NCBI GenBank assembly: GCA_900542185.1
Contig: UQMZ01000012.1
Coordinates: 17,065-81,064 of the forward strand
DNA length: 64,000 nt
From: an uncultured Bacteroidales bacterium
Lineage (GTDB): Bacteria; Bacteroidota; Bacteroidia; Bacteroidales; Muribaculaceae
Reading direction: 5' to 3'
In this document: piece by piece, positions 8,535 to 17,084 of the stretch
How positions within the stretch are numbered: the stretch's first letter is position 1
Layout of the letters: the number at the start of each line of letters is the position of its first letter
The notes under the pieces: model-generated
Seen by the model: only the letters and a program-made list of their open reading frames with translations
Told to the model about the DNA's origin: nothing
The model's database searches: none
Translations under genes and position numbers: made by a program

Positions 8535-9740
8535 TTATTTCAAGCACTTAAGAATCAGGGAATTGGCACGGTCGATGACGGCGGTGTCGAGGCTGTCGAG
8601 GTAGATGCGGGTGGTGTTTTCGCTGTCGTGTCCAAGTCCTTCCGAAATCACCGAAAGTGGAATGCCTTTGGCTTTGGCGGCGGAAGCCCAGCTGTGGCGT
8701 GCCACATAAAGGGTAAGCGGGAAGTCAAGTCCGACCATCATGGCTACGCGTTTCAGATTGTGGTTGATATTGTAGCCGACGTTACGGTAGGTATACCGTT
8801 CGTTGGTACCGGGATTACGGATAATGGGCAGAAGGTACTCGCTTGTGTTTTCGGGATATTTGTCGAGGGTCTTCTGCATTTCCTTAGTCCATGCGATGAG
8901 CAGTCGCTGACCCGTCTTCTGACGGCGATAGGAGACGTACCCGTACCTGAGATCGGTTTTCTTTAGAAACGCCATGTCTATCAGGCTCATACCGCGCAGA
9001 TAGAAACTCATCATAAACATGTCGCGAGCGAAATCAAGACATGGTGTCGATGACAGGTTCAACGACTGGATCTTCTTGATATCCTTGAGAGGGAGTGCCC
9101 GTTTTATGGTCTTGTCTATTCCGGTGTATACCCGGCGGAACGGCTTCCGGTTCTCAATAATGTCGTTTTCGACGGCGCGGTTGTATACGGCGCGGAGAAT
9201 GCGCATATAGAAGGACGTGGAATTAGGTATTACGCCTCTGCTCTTGTTCCATGCCTCGTAGTCCTCCATAGTTCCGGATGTGATGCAGTCAAGCATTATG
9301 TCCTCGTTGTTACGGAAGCGCTTGAAGCTGTTGAGAGTGGACCGGTAGGTCTCGGATGTGCGGTGCCTGCCATTCTGCTGCATCCTGTCTATGATAGCCT
9401 CCATGAAACTGAACAGAGAGTATTCCAGTTCATAGCGGCTGAACTCGTCGATGACATCATCGGCGGTATAAATAAGACCACTGGCATCAAGGCGACGTAC
9501 TATTTTGGTGAGTCTCTCTATGTCGAGACGGATTTTCTCGCGGATGGAGAGAATATATCCTTTGCGTTCGCTATGCAGGGTTGTGGTGACGGTAGAGCGG
9601 TGTTCATTCCATTCGGATGCAAGTATCTTATACTCCGTGCGAAGCTGACGCACCTTGCGCTCGTGGATAATCTGATAATAGACTATGCCCTCGTGTCCCA
9701 CTACAGTAGAGGGCCGAAATTTTACTTTAACTGATGCCAT
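8535..9740 (-). CDS. Tyrosine recombinase / site-specific integrase, Bacteroidales type
   Basis: 401 residues. It has an N-terminal arm-type domain with many basic residues, a SAM-like core-binding domain (about 105-200) and a C-terminal catalytic domain. Catalytic residues can be placed: Arg249 (FYLRGMS), Lys275 (RRQKTGQ), Arg348 (VARHSWAS), His371 (GLGHDS) and nucleophile Tyr380 (TRIYLDSL). The His of the usual HxxR box is Tyr345, as is common in Bacteroidetes integrases. A -7 element TACATTTG reads on the minus strand at 9775-9768, and an imperfect stem-loop lies at 9779-9803 just upstream. No cargo genes, tRNA gene or duplicated att site is evident beside it, so it is either an orphan, a DNA-inversion enzyme, or the relic of an integrated element. 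Confidence 0.92.
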   Translation of the reverse strand: MASVKVKFRPSTVVGHEGIVYYQIIHERKVRQLRTEYKILASEWNEHRSTVTTTLHSERKGYILSIREKIRLDIERLTKIVRRLDASGLIYTADDVIDEFSRYELEYSLFSFMEAIIDRMQQNGRHRTSETYRSTLNSFKRFRNNEDIMLDCITSGTMEDYEAWNKSRGVIPNSTSFYMRILRAVYNRAVENDIIENRKPFRRVYTGIDKTIKRALPLKDIKKIQSLNLSSTPCLDFARDMFMMSFYLRGMSLIDMAFLKKTDLRYGYVSYRRQKTGQRLLIAWTKEMQKTLDKYPENTSEYLLPIIRNPGTNERYTYRNVGYNINHNLKRVAMMVGLDFPLTLYVARHSWASAAKAKGIPLSVISEGLGHDSENTTRIYLDSLDTAVIDRANSLILKCLK

Positions 9741-9913
9741 TATTTTCGATATTAATTAGCAATTATGCAAATGTACATATTGAAGTTGGGGCAACGCTTC
9801 AATAAAATATTATTTTTTGAGTTTAGGTAGAAAGGGGGTATTGGGTTGTTATACAAAAAGTGAATCAACAACCACAAGATAATAATCAAGTACGAAACAG
9901 GAAACGTGGCTAT

Positions 9914-12619
9914 ATGACACCAAACAGACATTATGCCGGATTGACGGACTCGCAGGTAGCCGAGAGCCGTAAGATACACGGCAATAACATCCTGACACCA
10001 CCGGCTCAGGCCAAATGGTGGAAGTTATTATTCGAGAAATTTTCCGATCCACTCATCATTATCCTGCTGATAGCCGGTGCGTTGTCCATCGGCATCGCGA
10101 TATACGAATACATGCAGCTGGGCCAAGGTCCGGAGGTATTCTTCGAACCGGTGGGCATCTTTATGGCCATCGCGCTGGCCACGGGACTGTCGTATATATT
10201 TGAGGCACGTGCCAACAAGGCGTTCAAGATACTGAACCAGGTGAACGACGACGAGCCTGTGGAGGTGGTGCGCAACAAGATGGTGACCACCATACCGCGT
10301 AAGGACGTTGTGGTGGGCGACATCGTGATGCTGAACACCGGCGACGAGATACCGGCCGACGGCGAGTTACTGGACTGTATCACGCTGAGTGTGGACGAAT
10401 CGTCACTGACCGGTGAGCCGTCGGCGCGCAAGTCCATTGACCCCGAGCAGTTCGACAAGGATGCCACATACCCGTCCAACCACGTGATGCGCGGCACCAA
10501 GGTGATGGAAGGTCACGGCGTGATGCGCGTGCTGAAGGTAGGCGACGCCACCGAAATGGGCGGTGTATTCCAGGAAGCCCAGATAGACAAGTCGGTCAAG
10601 ACGCCCCTTAACGAGCAGCTGGATCGCCTTGCCAAATGGATATCGAATGTCAGCTATATAATTGCAGGTCTGGTTGTCGTAGGACAGCTGATACATCTGG
10701 CGCCCCAGATGGGCGATATGAGCCTGCCGCAGATACTTGCACACGTGTTGAAGACACTGATGATAGCAGTGACGCTGATAGTCGTAGCTGTGCCCGAAGG
10801 TCTGCCGATGGCGGTGACGCTGTCGTTGGCTTATTCCATGCGTCGCATGCTCAAGACCAACAACCTGGTGCGCAAGATGCATGCCTGCGAGACCATGGGC
10901 GCAACCACTGTGATATGCACCGACAAGACCGGCACGCTGACCCAGAATCAGATGCAGGTGTACAAGGCCGATTTTTTCGGCCATCCATCGGATCAGGTGA
11001 TCTATGAAGGCATAGCCGCCAACTCCACGGCGCAACTCGACGTCTCCAAAGACAAGCCCGTGGTGCTCGGCAATCCGACGGAAGGTGCCCTGTTGCTATG
11101 GCTGCGCGAAAGGGGAGTGGATTACACTACGCTACGCGAAAACTCCGAGCACCTTGAGGAACTGCCCTTCAGCACCGAACGCAAATACATGGCCACGGTT
11201 GTGAAGTCCATTGACGGCAAACGGATACTGTACGTTAAGGGTGCGCCTGAGATAGTATTCGGCATGTGCGGCGACACCGCCGGCGTGACCAAGGAGGAGA
11301 TAGACGCCCGGCTGCTCGAATACCAGGGCATGGCCATGCGTACATTAGGCTTCGCATATAGCGAGCTTCCCTCCGACGGCAAGGAAGTGCTGAACAACGG
11401 AAAGATTGAATCCGGCAACCTGACATTCCTGGGCATCGTGGCTATCTCCGATCCGGTTCGTGCCGATGTGCCCGATGCGGTGCGTGAGGTGCTGAACGCC
11501 GGCATCAAGGTCAAGATAGTGACCGGCGACACTCCCGGCACTGCCAAGGAGATAGGCCGTCAGGTAGGCCTATGGGATGATGCCGTGGATTCCGACATCA
11601 ACATCATCACCGGTCCGGAAGTGGCCGGGATGAGCGACGAGGAACTGCGCGACCGCGTGGGTGAACTCAAGATAATAGCACGCGCGCGACCGTTGGACAA
11701 GAAGCGACTCGTAGAGGCCCTGCAGGCCAACAACGAGGTCGTGGCCGTGACCGGCGACGGCACCAACGACGCTCCGGCTCTGCGTGCCGCGCATGTGGGC
11801 CTTTCTATGGGCGACGGCACGTCGGTTGCCAAAGAGGCCAGCGACATAACAATTATCGACAATTCGTTCTCGTCAATAGGACGCGCCGTGATGTGGGGAC
11901 GCTCGCTGTATCAGAACATACAGCGCTTCCTGCTTTTCCAGCTTACGGTGAACGTGGCGGCATGTCTTCTGGTAATGTTCGGTTCGTTCTTCGGCAAGGA
12001 GTCGCCGTTGACCGTGACTCAGATGCTATGGGTGAACCTGATTATGGACACCTTCGGCGCGATGGCCCTCGCCTCGCTGCCGCCGTCGCCCGGTGTGATG
12101 AAGAACAAGCCGCGCAACCGCAACGCCTTCATAATAACCAGGTCGATGCTGTTCGAGCTGATTGGCGTCGGAGTGATATTCTTCGCATTGACGTTCGGAT
12201 TCTACATCCTGTTCAACCATGTTGACATCAAGTCGCTGAAGGATCTGCTACACTTTACGTGGGGTCCTGAGGCTCCTATGTCGGTTTACGACATGACATT
12301 GCTGTTCTCGATATTCGTGTGGACACATTTCTGGTACATGTTCGACGCCCGCGCGTTCGAGACTTCAAAGAGTCTCTTCAGTCTCAAGATGAGCCAGGGA
12401 TTCTGGACCATAGTGTTGATTATTGTGATGGGACAGCTGTTCATCACTGAGCTGGTGCCAGACTTCTTCAATGTGGAACCGATGCTGCGGACGGCCGACT
12501 GGAAATGGAATCCGTCGGGAGCCGAGGACTTGGGCATCATAATCCTGGCATCGTCGGCGGTGGTTTGGGTACGCGAGCTGTATGTACTCGTGACGTGGCC
12601 ATTCCGCAAGAAGAAATAA
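9914..12619 (+). CDS. Calcium-translocating P-type ATPase (P2B/PMCA-like)
   Basis: 901 residues from the ATG at 9914, preceded by AGGAA; a GTG 18 codons upstream is in frame and is the alternative start. Visible P-type motifs in order: N-terminal cation ATPase domain, TGES-like actuator loop (SLTGEPSA), the PEGLP transmembrane motif (AVPEGLPMAVTL), phosphorylation site CTDKTGTLT, nucleotide-binding KGAPE, hinge TGDGTNDAPAL, and C-terminal membrane helices with NLIMDTFGAMAL. The N-L-I-M-D order in M6 and E-G in M4 fit one Ca2+ site, as in plasma-membrane type pumps. It should expel Ca2+ from the cytoplasm. The gene ends in a strong terminator at 12641-12674. Confidence 0.92.
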   Translation: MTPNRHYAGLTDSQVAESRKIHGNNILTPPAQAKWWKLLFEKFSDPLIIILLIAGALSIGIAIYEYMQLGQGPEVFFEPVGIFMAIALATGLSYIFEARANKAFKILNQVNDDEPVEVVRNKMVTTIPRKDVVVGDIVMLNTGDEIPADGELLDCITLSVDESSLTGEPSARKSIDPEQFDKDATYPSNHVMRGTKVMEGHGVMRVLKVGDATEMGGVFQEAQIDKSVKTPLNEQLDRLAKWISNVSYIIAGLVVVGQLIHLAPQMGDMSLPQILAHVLKTLMIAVTLIVVAVPEGLPMAVTLSLAYSMRRMLKTNNLVRKMHACETMGATTVICTDKTGTLTQNQMQVYKADFFGHPSDQVIYEGIAANSTAQLDVSKDKPVVLGNPTEGALLLWLRERGVDYTTLRENSEHLEELPFSTERKYMATVVKSIDGKRILYVKGAPEIVFGMCGDTAGVTKEEIDARLLEYQGMAMRTLGFAYSELPSDGKEVLNNGKIESGNLTFLGIVAISDPVRADVPDAVREVLNAGIKVKIVTGDTPGTAKEIGRQVGLWDDAVDSDINIITGPEVAGMSDEELRDRVGELKIIARARPLDKKRLVEALQANNEVVAVTGDGTNDAPALRAAHVGLSMGDGTSVAKEASDITIIDNSFSSIGRAVMWGRSLYQNIQRFLLFQLTVNVAACLLVMFGSFFGKESPLTVTQMLWVNLIMDTFGAMALASLPPSPGVMKNKPRNRNAFIITRSMLFELIGVGVIFFALTFGFYILFNHVDIKSLKDLLHFTWGPEAPMSVYDMTLLFSIFVWTHFWYMFDARAFETSKSLFSLKMSQGFWTIVLIIVMGQLFITELVPDFFNVEPMLRTADWKWNPSGAEDLGIIILASSAVVWVRELYVLVTWPFRKKK

Positions 12620-12640
12620 CGCAGACAGTAAGTATAATTA

Positions 12641-12674
12641 AAACACCCCGCTGCCGGTCGGCAACGGGGTGTTT
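12641..12674. terminator. Bidirectional rho-independent terminator
   Basis: Inverted repeat of AAACACCCCG with CGGGGTGTTT, extended by GCC/GGC across one mismatch, loop of about four bases. It lies 21 bases after the Ca2+ ATPase stop and reads as a terminator in both directions, serving the convergent cupin gene as well. Confidence 0.85.
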
Positions 12675-12734
12675 CGAGTTATGAAAGGGTCCTAATTGTA
12701 ATTCTTGCGGATAGTTCAACTCCGACAAATTGCC

Positions 12735-13547
12735 TTAAGGCAGTTTGTCGTATTCAGCGTCACTGACAGGTTCAAGCCAGACGTTTTCGGTGTTTTCGCC
12801 CGGGACGCTGAAAGCAAGGTGTGCGAACCAGCTGTTGGCCGCGGCACCATGCCAGTGCTTTACATTAGCGGGAATATGGATGACGGTGCCGGGTAGAATC
12901 TCCTGTGCGGGCTTGCCTTCCTCCTGATACCAGCCGCGGCCGGCCACGCCTATTAGCATCTGACCGCCGCCCTTGGTGGCTTTATGTATGTGCCAGTTGT
13001 TACGGCAACGGGGCTCGAACGTGACATTGGACACGTTGACCTGCTCGTTGGAAAGGGGAGCCAGATAGCTGTTGCCGATAAAGTATTTTGCATAAGCTGT
13101 GTTTGGTTCGCCGATGGGGAAGATCATCTCCTGCTGGAAACGCTCTTTTTCGGTCTCGGCGTCATCGTCGGCCCACACCTCCTTGGCGATGCGGAAGCCC
13201 GCCCATGCGTTGGGCCATCCGGCGTAGAAAGCGGCCTGTGTGAGCAGTGCGGCTATCTCCTTGCGGGTGATGCCATGCTTCTTGCCCATCATCAGGTGTG
13301 AGCGGAACGATGAATCGATCATCCCCTTGCCGAGCAGGATGGATATGGTGACCATGCTGTGGTCGTGCAGAGAGAGGGTTGAGTCGTTCCATACAGCCTC
13401 GCCGAAAAGAACGTTATCGTTAAGTTCCGCGAATTTGGGAGCGAAGTCGCCGAGCGCGTCATGTCCGGCTGTCTGTATAATTTTCTGTTGTGCCATAACA
13501 TTGAATGTTAAGATACTGAGTAATAATGCTGAAAAAAGTTTCTTCAT
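12735..13547 (-). CDS. Secreted carboxymuconolactone decarboxylase-like and cupin two-domain protein
   Basis: 270 residues from the ATG at 13547, which gives a standard signal peptide (MKKLFSALLLSILTFNVMAQQ, cleavage near residue 20). A second in-frame ATG four codons upstream is less likely. The first half is a CMD/AhpD-like helical domain (HSMVTISILLGKGM, then LTQAAFYAGWPNAWAGF). The second half is a cupin with the metal-ligand pattern HIH near the first motif and HWHGAA in the second. Such CMD-cupin fusions are common in gut Bacteroidetes; their substrate is not established. A -7 element TAATTTTG lies upstream on the minus strand near 13600. It is convergent with the Ca2+ ATPase. Confidence 0.82.
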   Translation of the reverse strand: MKKLFSALLLSILTFNVMAQQKIIQTAGHDALGDFAPKFAELNDNVLFGEAVWNDSTLSLHDHSMVTISILLGKGMIDSSFRSHLMMGKKHGITRKEIAALLTQAAFYAGWPNAWAGFRIAKEVWADDDAETEKERFQQEMIFPIGEPNTAYAKYFIGNSYLAPLSNEQVNVSNVTFEPRCRNNWHIHKATKGGGQMLIGVAGRGWYQEEGKPAQEILPGTVIHIPANVKHWHGAAANSWFAHLAFSVPGENTENVWLEPVSDAEYDKLP

Positions 13548-13654
13548 ATCGTGTGACAATATTGCGGTATGTGGTAGTTTTATGATCTACGATGCAAAAT
13601 TACAAAGTAATTGTCAAGATGTCAGTATCCCGAATACGGAATAAATTATCACTT

Positions 13655-14632
13655 TTACGGATTATGGTCAGATGTAGTGTGGTCGGGCTCCTGATATTTG
13701 CCGTCTACCTTGACCGGCTCGATGTGGAGGCCGATGAAGGTCTTGTCACCGAAGCGCTCGCGAAGTTTGCGTTCGATGTTAGAGGCATGTTCATGGGCAT
13801 GATACAGGCTGATGTCACCCGGCAGACGCAGATGCATGGTCATGGCTATGTTGTTGCCGATGCGGCGCGTGCGCAGATGGTGGATGTTGGTCACGCATGG
13901 CTCCTGCTGCACAATCTGCATTATCTCGTTCTCCACGTCATCGGGAAGACTGTGCTCCAACAGTTCGTCAAGCGCCTGTTTCAGCAGTTTCAGTGCGGTG
14001 CCGACAATAAAGAAGCTGACTATCACAGCAGCGATGGGGTCGAGTACTGTCCACTTTGCGCCGAGAAACAATGCGCCGCCTACGCCCAAAGCCGTGCCGA
14101 GCGATGAGAACGCGTCCGAGCGGTGATGCCAGGCATTCGCCACAACTGCCTGCGAACCGGCCTCTTTGCCGGCCTTGACGGTGAAGCGGTATGCCCATTC
14201 CTTGAGGATGATGCTGAGGATAGCGGCGGCAAACGCGATGAAACCCGGGCGGGGCAGAGGATGGCCTATGATGGCCTGATATATCTTGCAGACGCCGTTG
14301 CAGCAAATGGCGATGCCGACGCCAAGCAGGCCCAGGCCGATAATGGCCGTGGCCAGCGTCTCGTACTTGCCGTGACCGTAATCGTGGTCCTTGTCGGCCG
14401 GCTTGCCAGCGATGCGGACAAACACTATCACGACTATGTCGGTGAGGAAGTCGGAAAGCGAATGTACCGCATCCGCAATCATGGCCGCCGAATGGCCCAG
14501 GATACCGGCCACGAACTTGAACACCACGAGCACTGCGTTGATGACGCTGCCCATCAGCGTGACGCGGTATATCTGCCGTTCACGACTCGCGTCACATTCC
14601 GTATTGTTGTTGTCTTTATTGATATCCGCCAT
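13655..14632 (-). CDS. Cation diffusion facilitator (CDF) family metal exporter
   Basis: 325 residues from the ATG at 14632 (MADINKDNN), chosen over a hydrophobic extension of 17 codons. The six-helix transporter domain carries metal-site motifs in TM2 (MIADAVHSLSDFLTD) and TM5 (WHHRSDAFSSLG), with a DYGHGKYE loop between TM2 and TM3. The C-terminal cytoplasmic ferredoxin-like domain is present (residues about 215-300). The His-Asp pattern suggests Zn2+, Fe2+ or similar exported against protons. A -7 element TAATTTTG lies on the minus strand at 14695-14688. The 230 bases upstream are AT-rich, with repeated TTTTTTGTCA words and the promoter of the divergent phosphoesterase gene. Confidence 0.9.
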   Translation of the reverse strand: MADINKDNNNTECDASRERQIYRVTLMGSVINAVLVVFKFVAGILGHSAAMIADAVHSLSDFLTDIVVIVFVRIAGKPADKDHDYGHGKYETLATAIIGLGLLGVGIAICCNGVCKIYQAIIGHPLPRPGFIAFAAAILSIILKEWAYRFTVKAGKEAGSQAVVANAWHHRSDAFSSLGTALGVGGALFLGAKWTVLDPIAAVIVSFFIVGTALKLLKQALDELLEHSLPDDVENEIMQIVQQEPCVTNIHHLRTRRIGNNIAMTMHLRLPGDISLYHAHEHASNIERKLRERFGDKTFIGLHIEPVKVDGKYQEPDHTTSDHNP

Positions 14633-14806
14633 AATCTTATAAAGAGAATGAATAAACACTAAAATTACGAAAAAATCCAGCAATTGGCAAAATTATGTTG
14701 ATTTCCGCCATTTTTTTGTCATTTTTTGTCAGATTTTTTGACCCTGTATCGCTGAATGAGACAGATTTGTTCTAACTTACGGCAAAATTTGAAAAATAAT
14801 GGCGTC

Positions 14807-14842
14807 ACTGACAATTTTTGGCACTGGAATATGTTATTTTTG
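14807..14842 (+). promoter_or_regulatory. Promoter of the shared TGGCA class (copy 1)
   Basis: ACTGAC at 14807-14812, six bases, TGGCACT at 14819-14825, nine bases, then the -7 element TATTTTTG at 14835-14842. The predicted start of transcription is near 14848, 15 bases before the phosphoesterase ATG. Identical spacing occurs at three other places in the next 8 kb, so this is more than a generic -7 box. Confidence 0.75.
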
Positions 14843-14862
14843 CAGTCTAAATTCTTAAAATT

Positions 14863-15471
14863 ATGAAAATATTACATTTATCGGACACTCATGGGAGTCA
14901 TAGGCGATTGGTTGATCTTCCTGAAGCGGATGTTCTGGTACATTCGGGCGATTTTACTATGGTAGGTACTGAACAGGAGGCGTTGGACTTCCTGGAATGG
15001 TTTTGCGATCTGCCGTACAGGCATAAGATCTTTATCTGCGGCAACCACGACAATTGCCTGTACGATTGCAACATCGAGGGTCTGGACAGCAATGTGCATT
15101 ATCTTCGTAACTCCGGCATAGAGATCGAGGGTGTGAAATTTTACGGTATACCGTTGTTTGTGCTCGATGATGTGGCGGCGAGACAGAAGCGTTATTATGA
15201 CAATATTCCATCGGATACCGATGTATTGATAACGCATTGTCCGGCTTACGGCATTCTGGATTATGACGACGGCATTGGCGGCAAATGGTATAATTACGGA
15301 TCGGAGGATCTGTTGGCAAAATTGTCGTCGCTGAACCTACGGGCACATCTTTTCGGACACATCCACCGACAGCATGCCGTTGTGGAGCAAGGTGATGTGA
15401 TATATTCCAACGGCTCCATTATGAACGAGGACTACACAAAGCTTTATACACCAAACTTAATAGAAATATAA
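14863..15471 (+). CDS. Calcineurin-like metallophosphoesterase (MPPED-like)
   Basis: 202 residues. All metal-ligand motifs are present: DTH at 8-10 (SDTHG), SGD near 29, GNHDN near 60, a conserved His in THCPAYG, and GHIH near 167. The N-terminal phrase LPEADVLVHSGDFTMVG is typical of class III phosphoesterases related to MPPED1/2, which cleave cyclic nucleotides or other phosphodiesters. The true substrate is unknown. The stop is followed two bases later by the ATG of a winged-helix protein gene, so the two form an operon. Its promoter belongs to the class shared with the downstream FtsZ-like island, which ties this operon to the island. Confidence 0.9.
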   Translation: MKILHLSDTHGSHRRLVDLPEADVLVHSGDFTMVGTEQEALDFLEWFCDLPYRHKIFICGNHDNCLYDCNIEGLDSNVHYLRNSGIEIEGVKFYGIPLFVLDDVAARQKRYYDNIPSDTDVLITHCPAYGILDYDDGIGGKWYNYGSEDLLAKLSSLNLRAHLFGHIHRQHAVVEQGDVIYSNGSIMNEDYTKLYTPNLIEI

Positions 15472-15473
15472 AT

Positions 15474-16289
15474 ATGTCTTTATCACAGTTTAAAAGGGCC
15501 TTGTGGGCCATGAACGAGATTGTGGGCGCATCCACAATGGGCATAACAAGAGAAGCGCTGAGTAAGAAATGGAAATATTCATCGATGAACGATAATCCTA
15601 GAAAAGGCATTACTGACAGAACGTTTTACCGGATGCTCGATTTGCTGAAAAGCTTGTTCAATATTGAGATTGAGCACTATCATGCAGGCACCGAATGTCG
15701 TTATAGGGTACCATCTCAATATCTTGAGCCTGGAGATAACAATCTTCTTCGGTTCACACTATCGTCATCTGATACTAAGAAAGAATACAGGCCGTCGGTG
15801 ATGGGTGACATATTGAACCTGATAATGACCGGGCAGAGTATTCCGAGCGAGGATATGCATGCTATCAGGTCGATAGTTCATAAACTCAATCGGATTCCAT
15901 ACGAAACCGGAATACAACTTATGACAGCCGTTGAAGCCGGTGAAATAGCCGGGGCTGACCGTTGCTATTGGGACGAGGATTATCGGAACTATGTATGTGT
16001 ATGGAACGACAAGGATTATCATAATACCGACCTGTGGGTGTCGATAGGCATATATGATGACAGGGTGCTGTTCTATGTCGTTACCAGCACGCAGGATGAG
16101 AAGTATCGTGAGGAGGTGTCTCGGCGGTTACATCTGGATGCCGCTAAAAAGTATTGCAGAGGTTATTGGTGGTTTGAACCCAGGGACAAAACCCTGTTCC
16201 AGCTCGATTTCCAGACGTTACCGGATATATACGAAATCAAACGGCGTGCCGAGCTGCTGATCTCGAAGATAGCAACCTTTAGTCTTTAG
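15474..16289 (+). CDS. Winged-helix N-terminal protein with unknown C-terminal domain
   Basis: 271 residues. The first about 75 residues match the N-terminal helix-turn-helix seen in the WYL regulators elsewhere in this window: a short helix, ITREALSKKW, a serine-rich turn, then ITDRTFYRMLDLLKSLFNIEIE. The middle and C-terminal parts do not contain a WYL domain. They include a possible second helical region (100-150) and a Trp/Tyr-rich beta region (DLWVSIGIYDDRVLFYVV). I do not recognise the C-terminal fold. It is translated with the phosphoesterase. The plausible role is a DNA-binding regulator of the TGGCA-class promoters, including its own; that is inference from position only. Confidence 0.6.
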   Translation: MSLSQFKRALWAMNEIVGASTMGITREALSKKWKYSSMNDNPRKGITDRTFYRMLDLLKSLFNIEIEHYHAGTECRYRVPSQYLEPGDNNLLRFTLSSSDTKKEYRPSVMGDILNLIMTGQSIPSEDMHAIRSIVHKLNRIPYETGIQLMTAVEAGEIAGADRCYWDEDYRNYVCVWNDKDYHNTDLWVSIGIYDDRVLFYVVTSTQDEKYREEVSRRLHLDAAKKYCRGYWWFEPRDKTLFQLDFQTLPDIYEIKRRAELLISKIATFSL

Positions 16290-16290
16290 T

Positions 16291-16450
16291 GATGAGTGAT
16301 AAGGGATGAGTGATAAGGGATGAGTGATAAGGGATAGTAGTGCAGGCTGTCCCTAGCCGCACATAAGCACGGACAAAAATCCTTATGAGAAAAATTATCA
16401 ATAGGCATTTATCCGTTTCTGTGCGCGGCCGGGGACAGCCCACGCCACTA
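16291..16450. repeat. Palindromic extragenic repeat, copy A, with leading 14-bp tandem repeats
   Basis: Three exact 14-base units (GATGAGTGATAAGG) at 16291-16332 lead into a 116-bp element at 16335-16450. Its ends are imperfect inverted repeats about 30 bp long (TAGTAGTGCAGGCTGTCC on the left; the right end reads as TAGTGGCGTGGGCTGTCC on the other strand). The interior, from GGACAAAAATCC to TATCCGTTTCTGTG, is almost identical in copy C at 24434-24548. There is no coding capacity. It resembles a REP/MITE-type element moved by an enzyme encoded elsewhere. Confidence 0.85.
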
Positions 16451-16512
16451 TTGGCCAATGGCTTTGAAACTTGAAAATCAAAATATTGCAAAAAAATAAA
16501 AATTATTCATTC

Positions 16513-16548
16513 ACTGACGAGTTATGGCAGTTGCGGATGCTAACTTTG
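16513..16548 (+). promoter_or_regulatory. Promoter of the shared TGGCA class (copy 2)
   Basis: ACTGAC at 16513-16518, six bases, TGGCAGT at 16525-16531, nine bases, then TAACTTTG at 16541-16548. The predicted transcript starts near 16554 and should cover the small protein genes and the FtsZ-like GTPase half downstream. Confidence 0.75.
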
Positions 16549-16573
16549 CGGCGTAACCAAACATACAACTATT

Positions 16574-16813
16574 ATGGCAATCTGGAAAGTAACCGCCAAG
16601 CGAAAATTTGACAGTGGAGTAGTTTCGTTCTCTCCCGGTATGAGCGTTGAGATTCAAACCAACACGCTATCAACTTCCTTCTGGACTCAGGCGAAGTATC
16701 GCCGGGAGATAGCTGAGCGCTTCGTGTCGAGCTATGGCTTGAAATGCCCTGCATCCAAGTTTGAGCAACAGGTGAATAATGTGAATTTCGACTACACCCT
16801 TGTGTCGAAGTAA
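16574..16813 (+). CDS. Small DUF6140-like protein (copy 1)
   Basis: 79 residues. The N-terminal pattern WKVTAKRKF, then GMSVEIQTN, then a late F/YG pattern is shared with two other small proteins in this window (16872-17072 and 30118-30321), so they form one family. From memory this resembles the Bacteroidales family DUF6140, usually 65-80 residues and of unknown function; the name was not checked. The predicted fold is a small beta barrel followed by one helix. It is the first gene behind a TGGCA-class promoter, with a leader of about 20 bases. Confidence 0.65.
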   Translation: MAIWKVTAKRKFDSGVVSFSPGMSVEIQTNTLSTSFWTQAKYRREIAERFVSSYGLKCPASKFEQQVNNVNFDYTLVSK

Positions 16814-16871
16814 AGTCAAAACCGTAAGGGAGGTAAATAATATGCCTCCCTGACCTAACAATTATATCGTC

Positions 16872-17072
16872 ATGATATCATATCAATGGACAGTTAAGAC
16901 GAAACGGATAGTGGGACGTCTTCCGGTCGGTGCATGGGTGGAGATAATAAAAAGCAATACGACGGCAAAGCCGACTCCGTTTGAAATCTTCAGGGCTTTC
17001 GAAGCCAAGTATGGAATGAGGGTTCCCACTATGTCAGTAGACCAGTGTTTCGAGATTATCAAAAATTTCTAA
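16872..17072 (+). CDS. Small DUF6140-like protein (copy 2)
   Basis: 66 residues. Same plan as the gene before it: YQWTVKTKR, then G-A-W-V-E-I-I-K-S-N, then FRAFEAKYGMRVP and a C-terminal F-E-I-I-K. Sequence identity to the 16574 gene is low but the positions of the conserved residues agree. It is separated by 58 bases from copy 1 and by 12 bases from the FtsZ-like gene, so all three are probably co-transcribed. Function is unknown. Confidence 0.6.
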   Translation: MISYQWTVKTKRIVGRLPVGAWVEIIKSNTTAKPTPFEIFRAFEAKYGMRVPTMSVDQCFEIIKNF

Positions 17073-17084
17073 CAACTCCTAGAA

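Noticed and set aside
14815..14842. Sigma-54 promoter suggested by TGGCAC before the phosphoesterase gene
   Set aside because: The distance from GG to the downstream GC is about 20 bases instead of the 10-12 bases of sigma-54 sites, and the downstream part is a normal Bacteroidetes -7 box.
16291..16490. Possible CRISPR array because of regular short repeats near 16.3 kb and again near 21.8 and 24.4 kb
   Set aside because: Units are 7 or 14 bases without spacers, no cas genes are present, and the repeats lead into palindromic elements instead.
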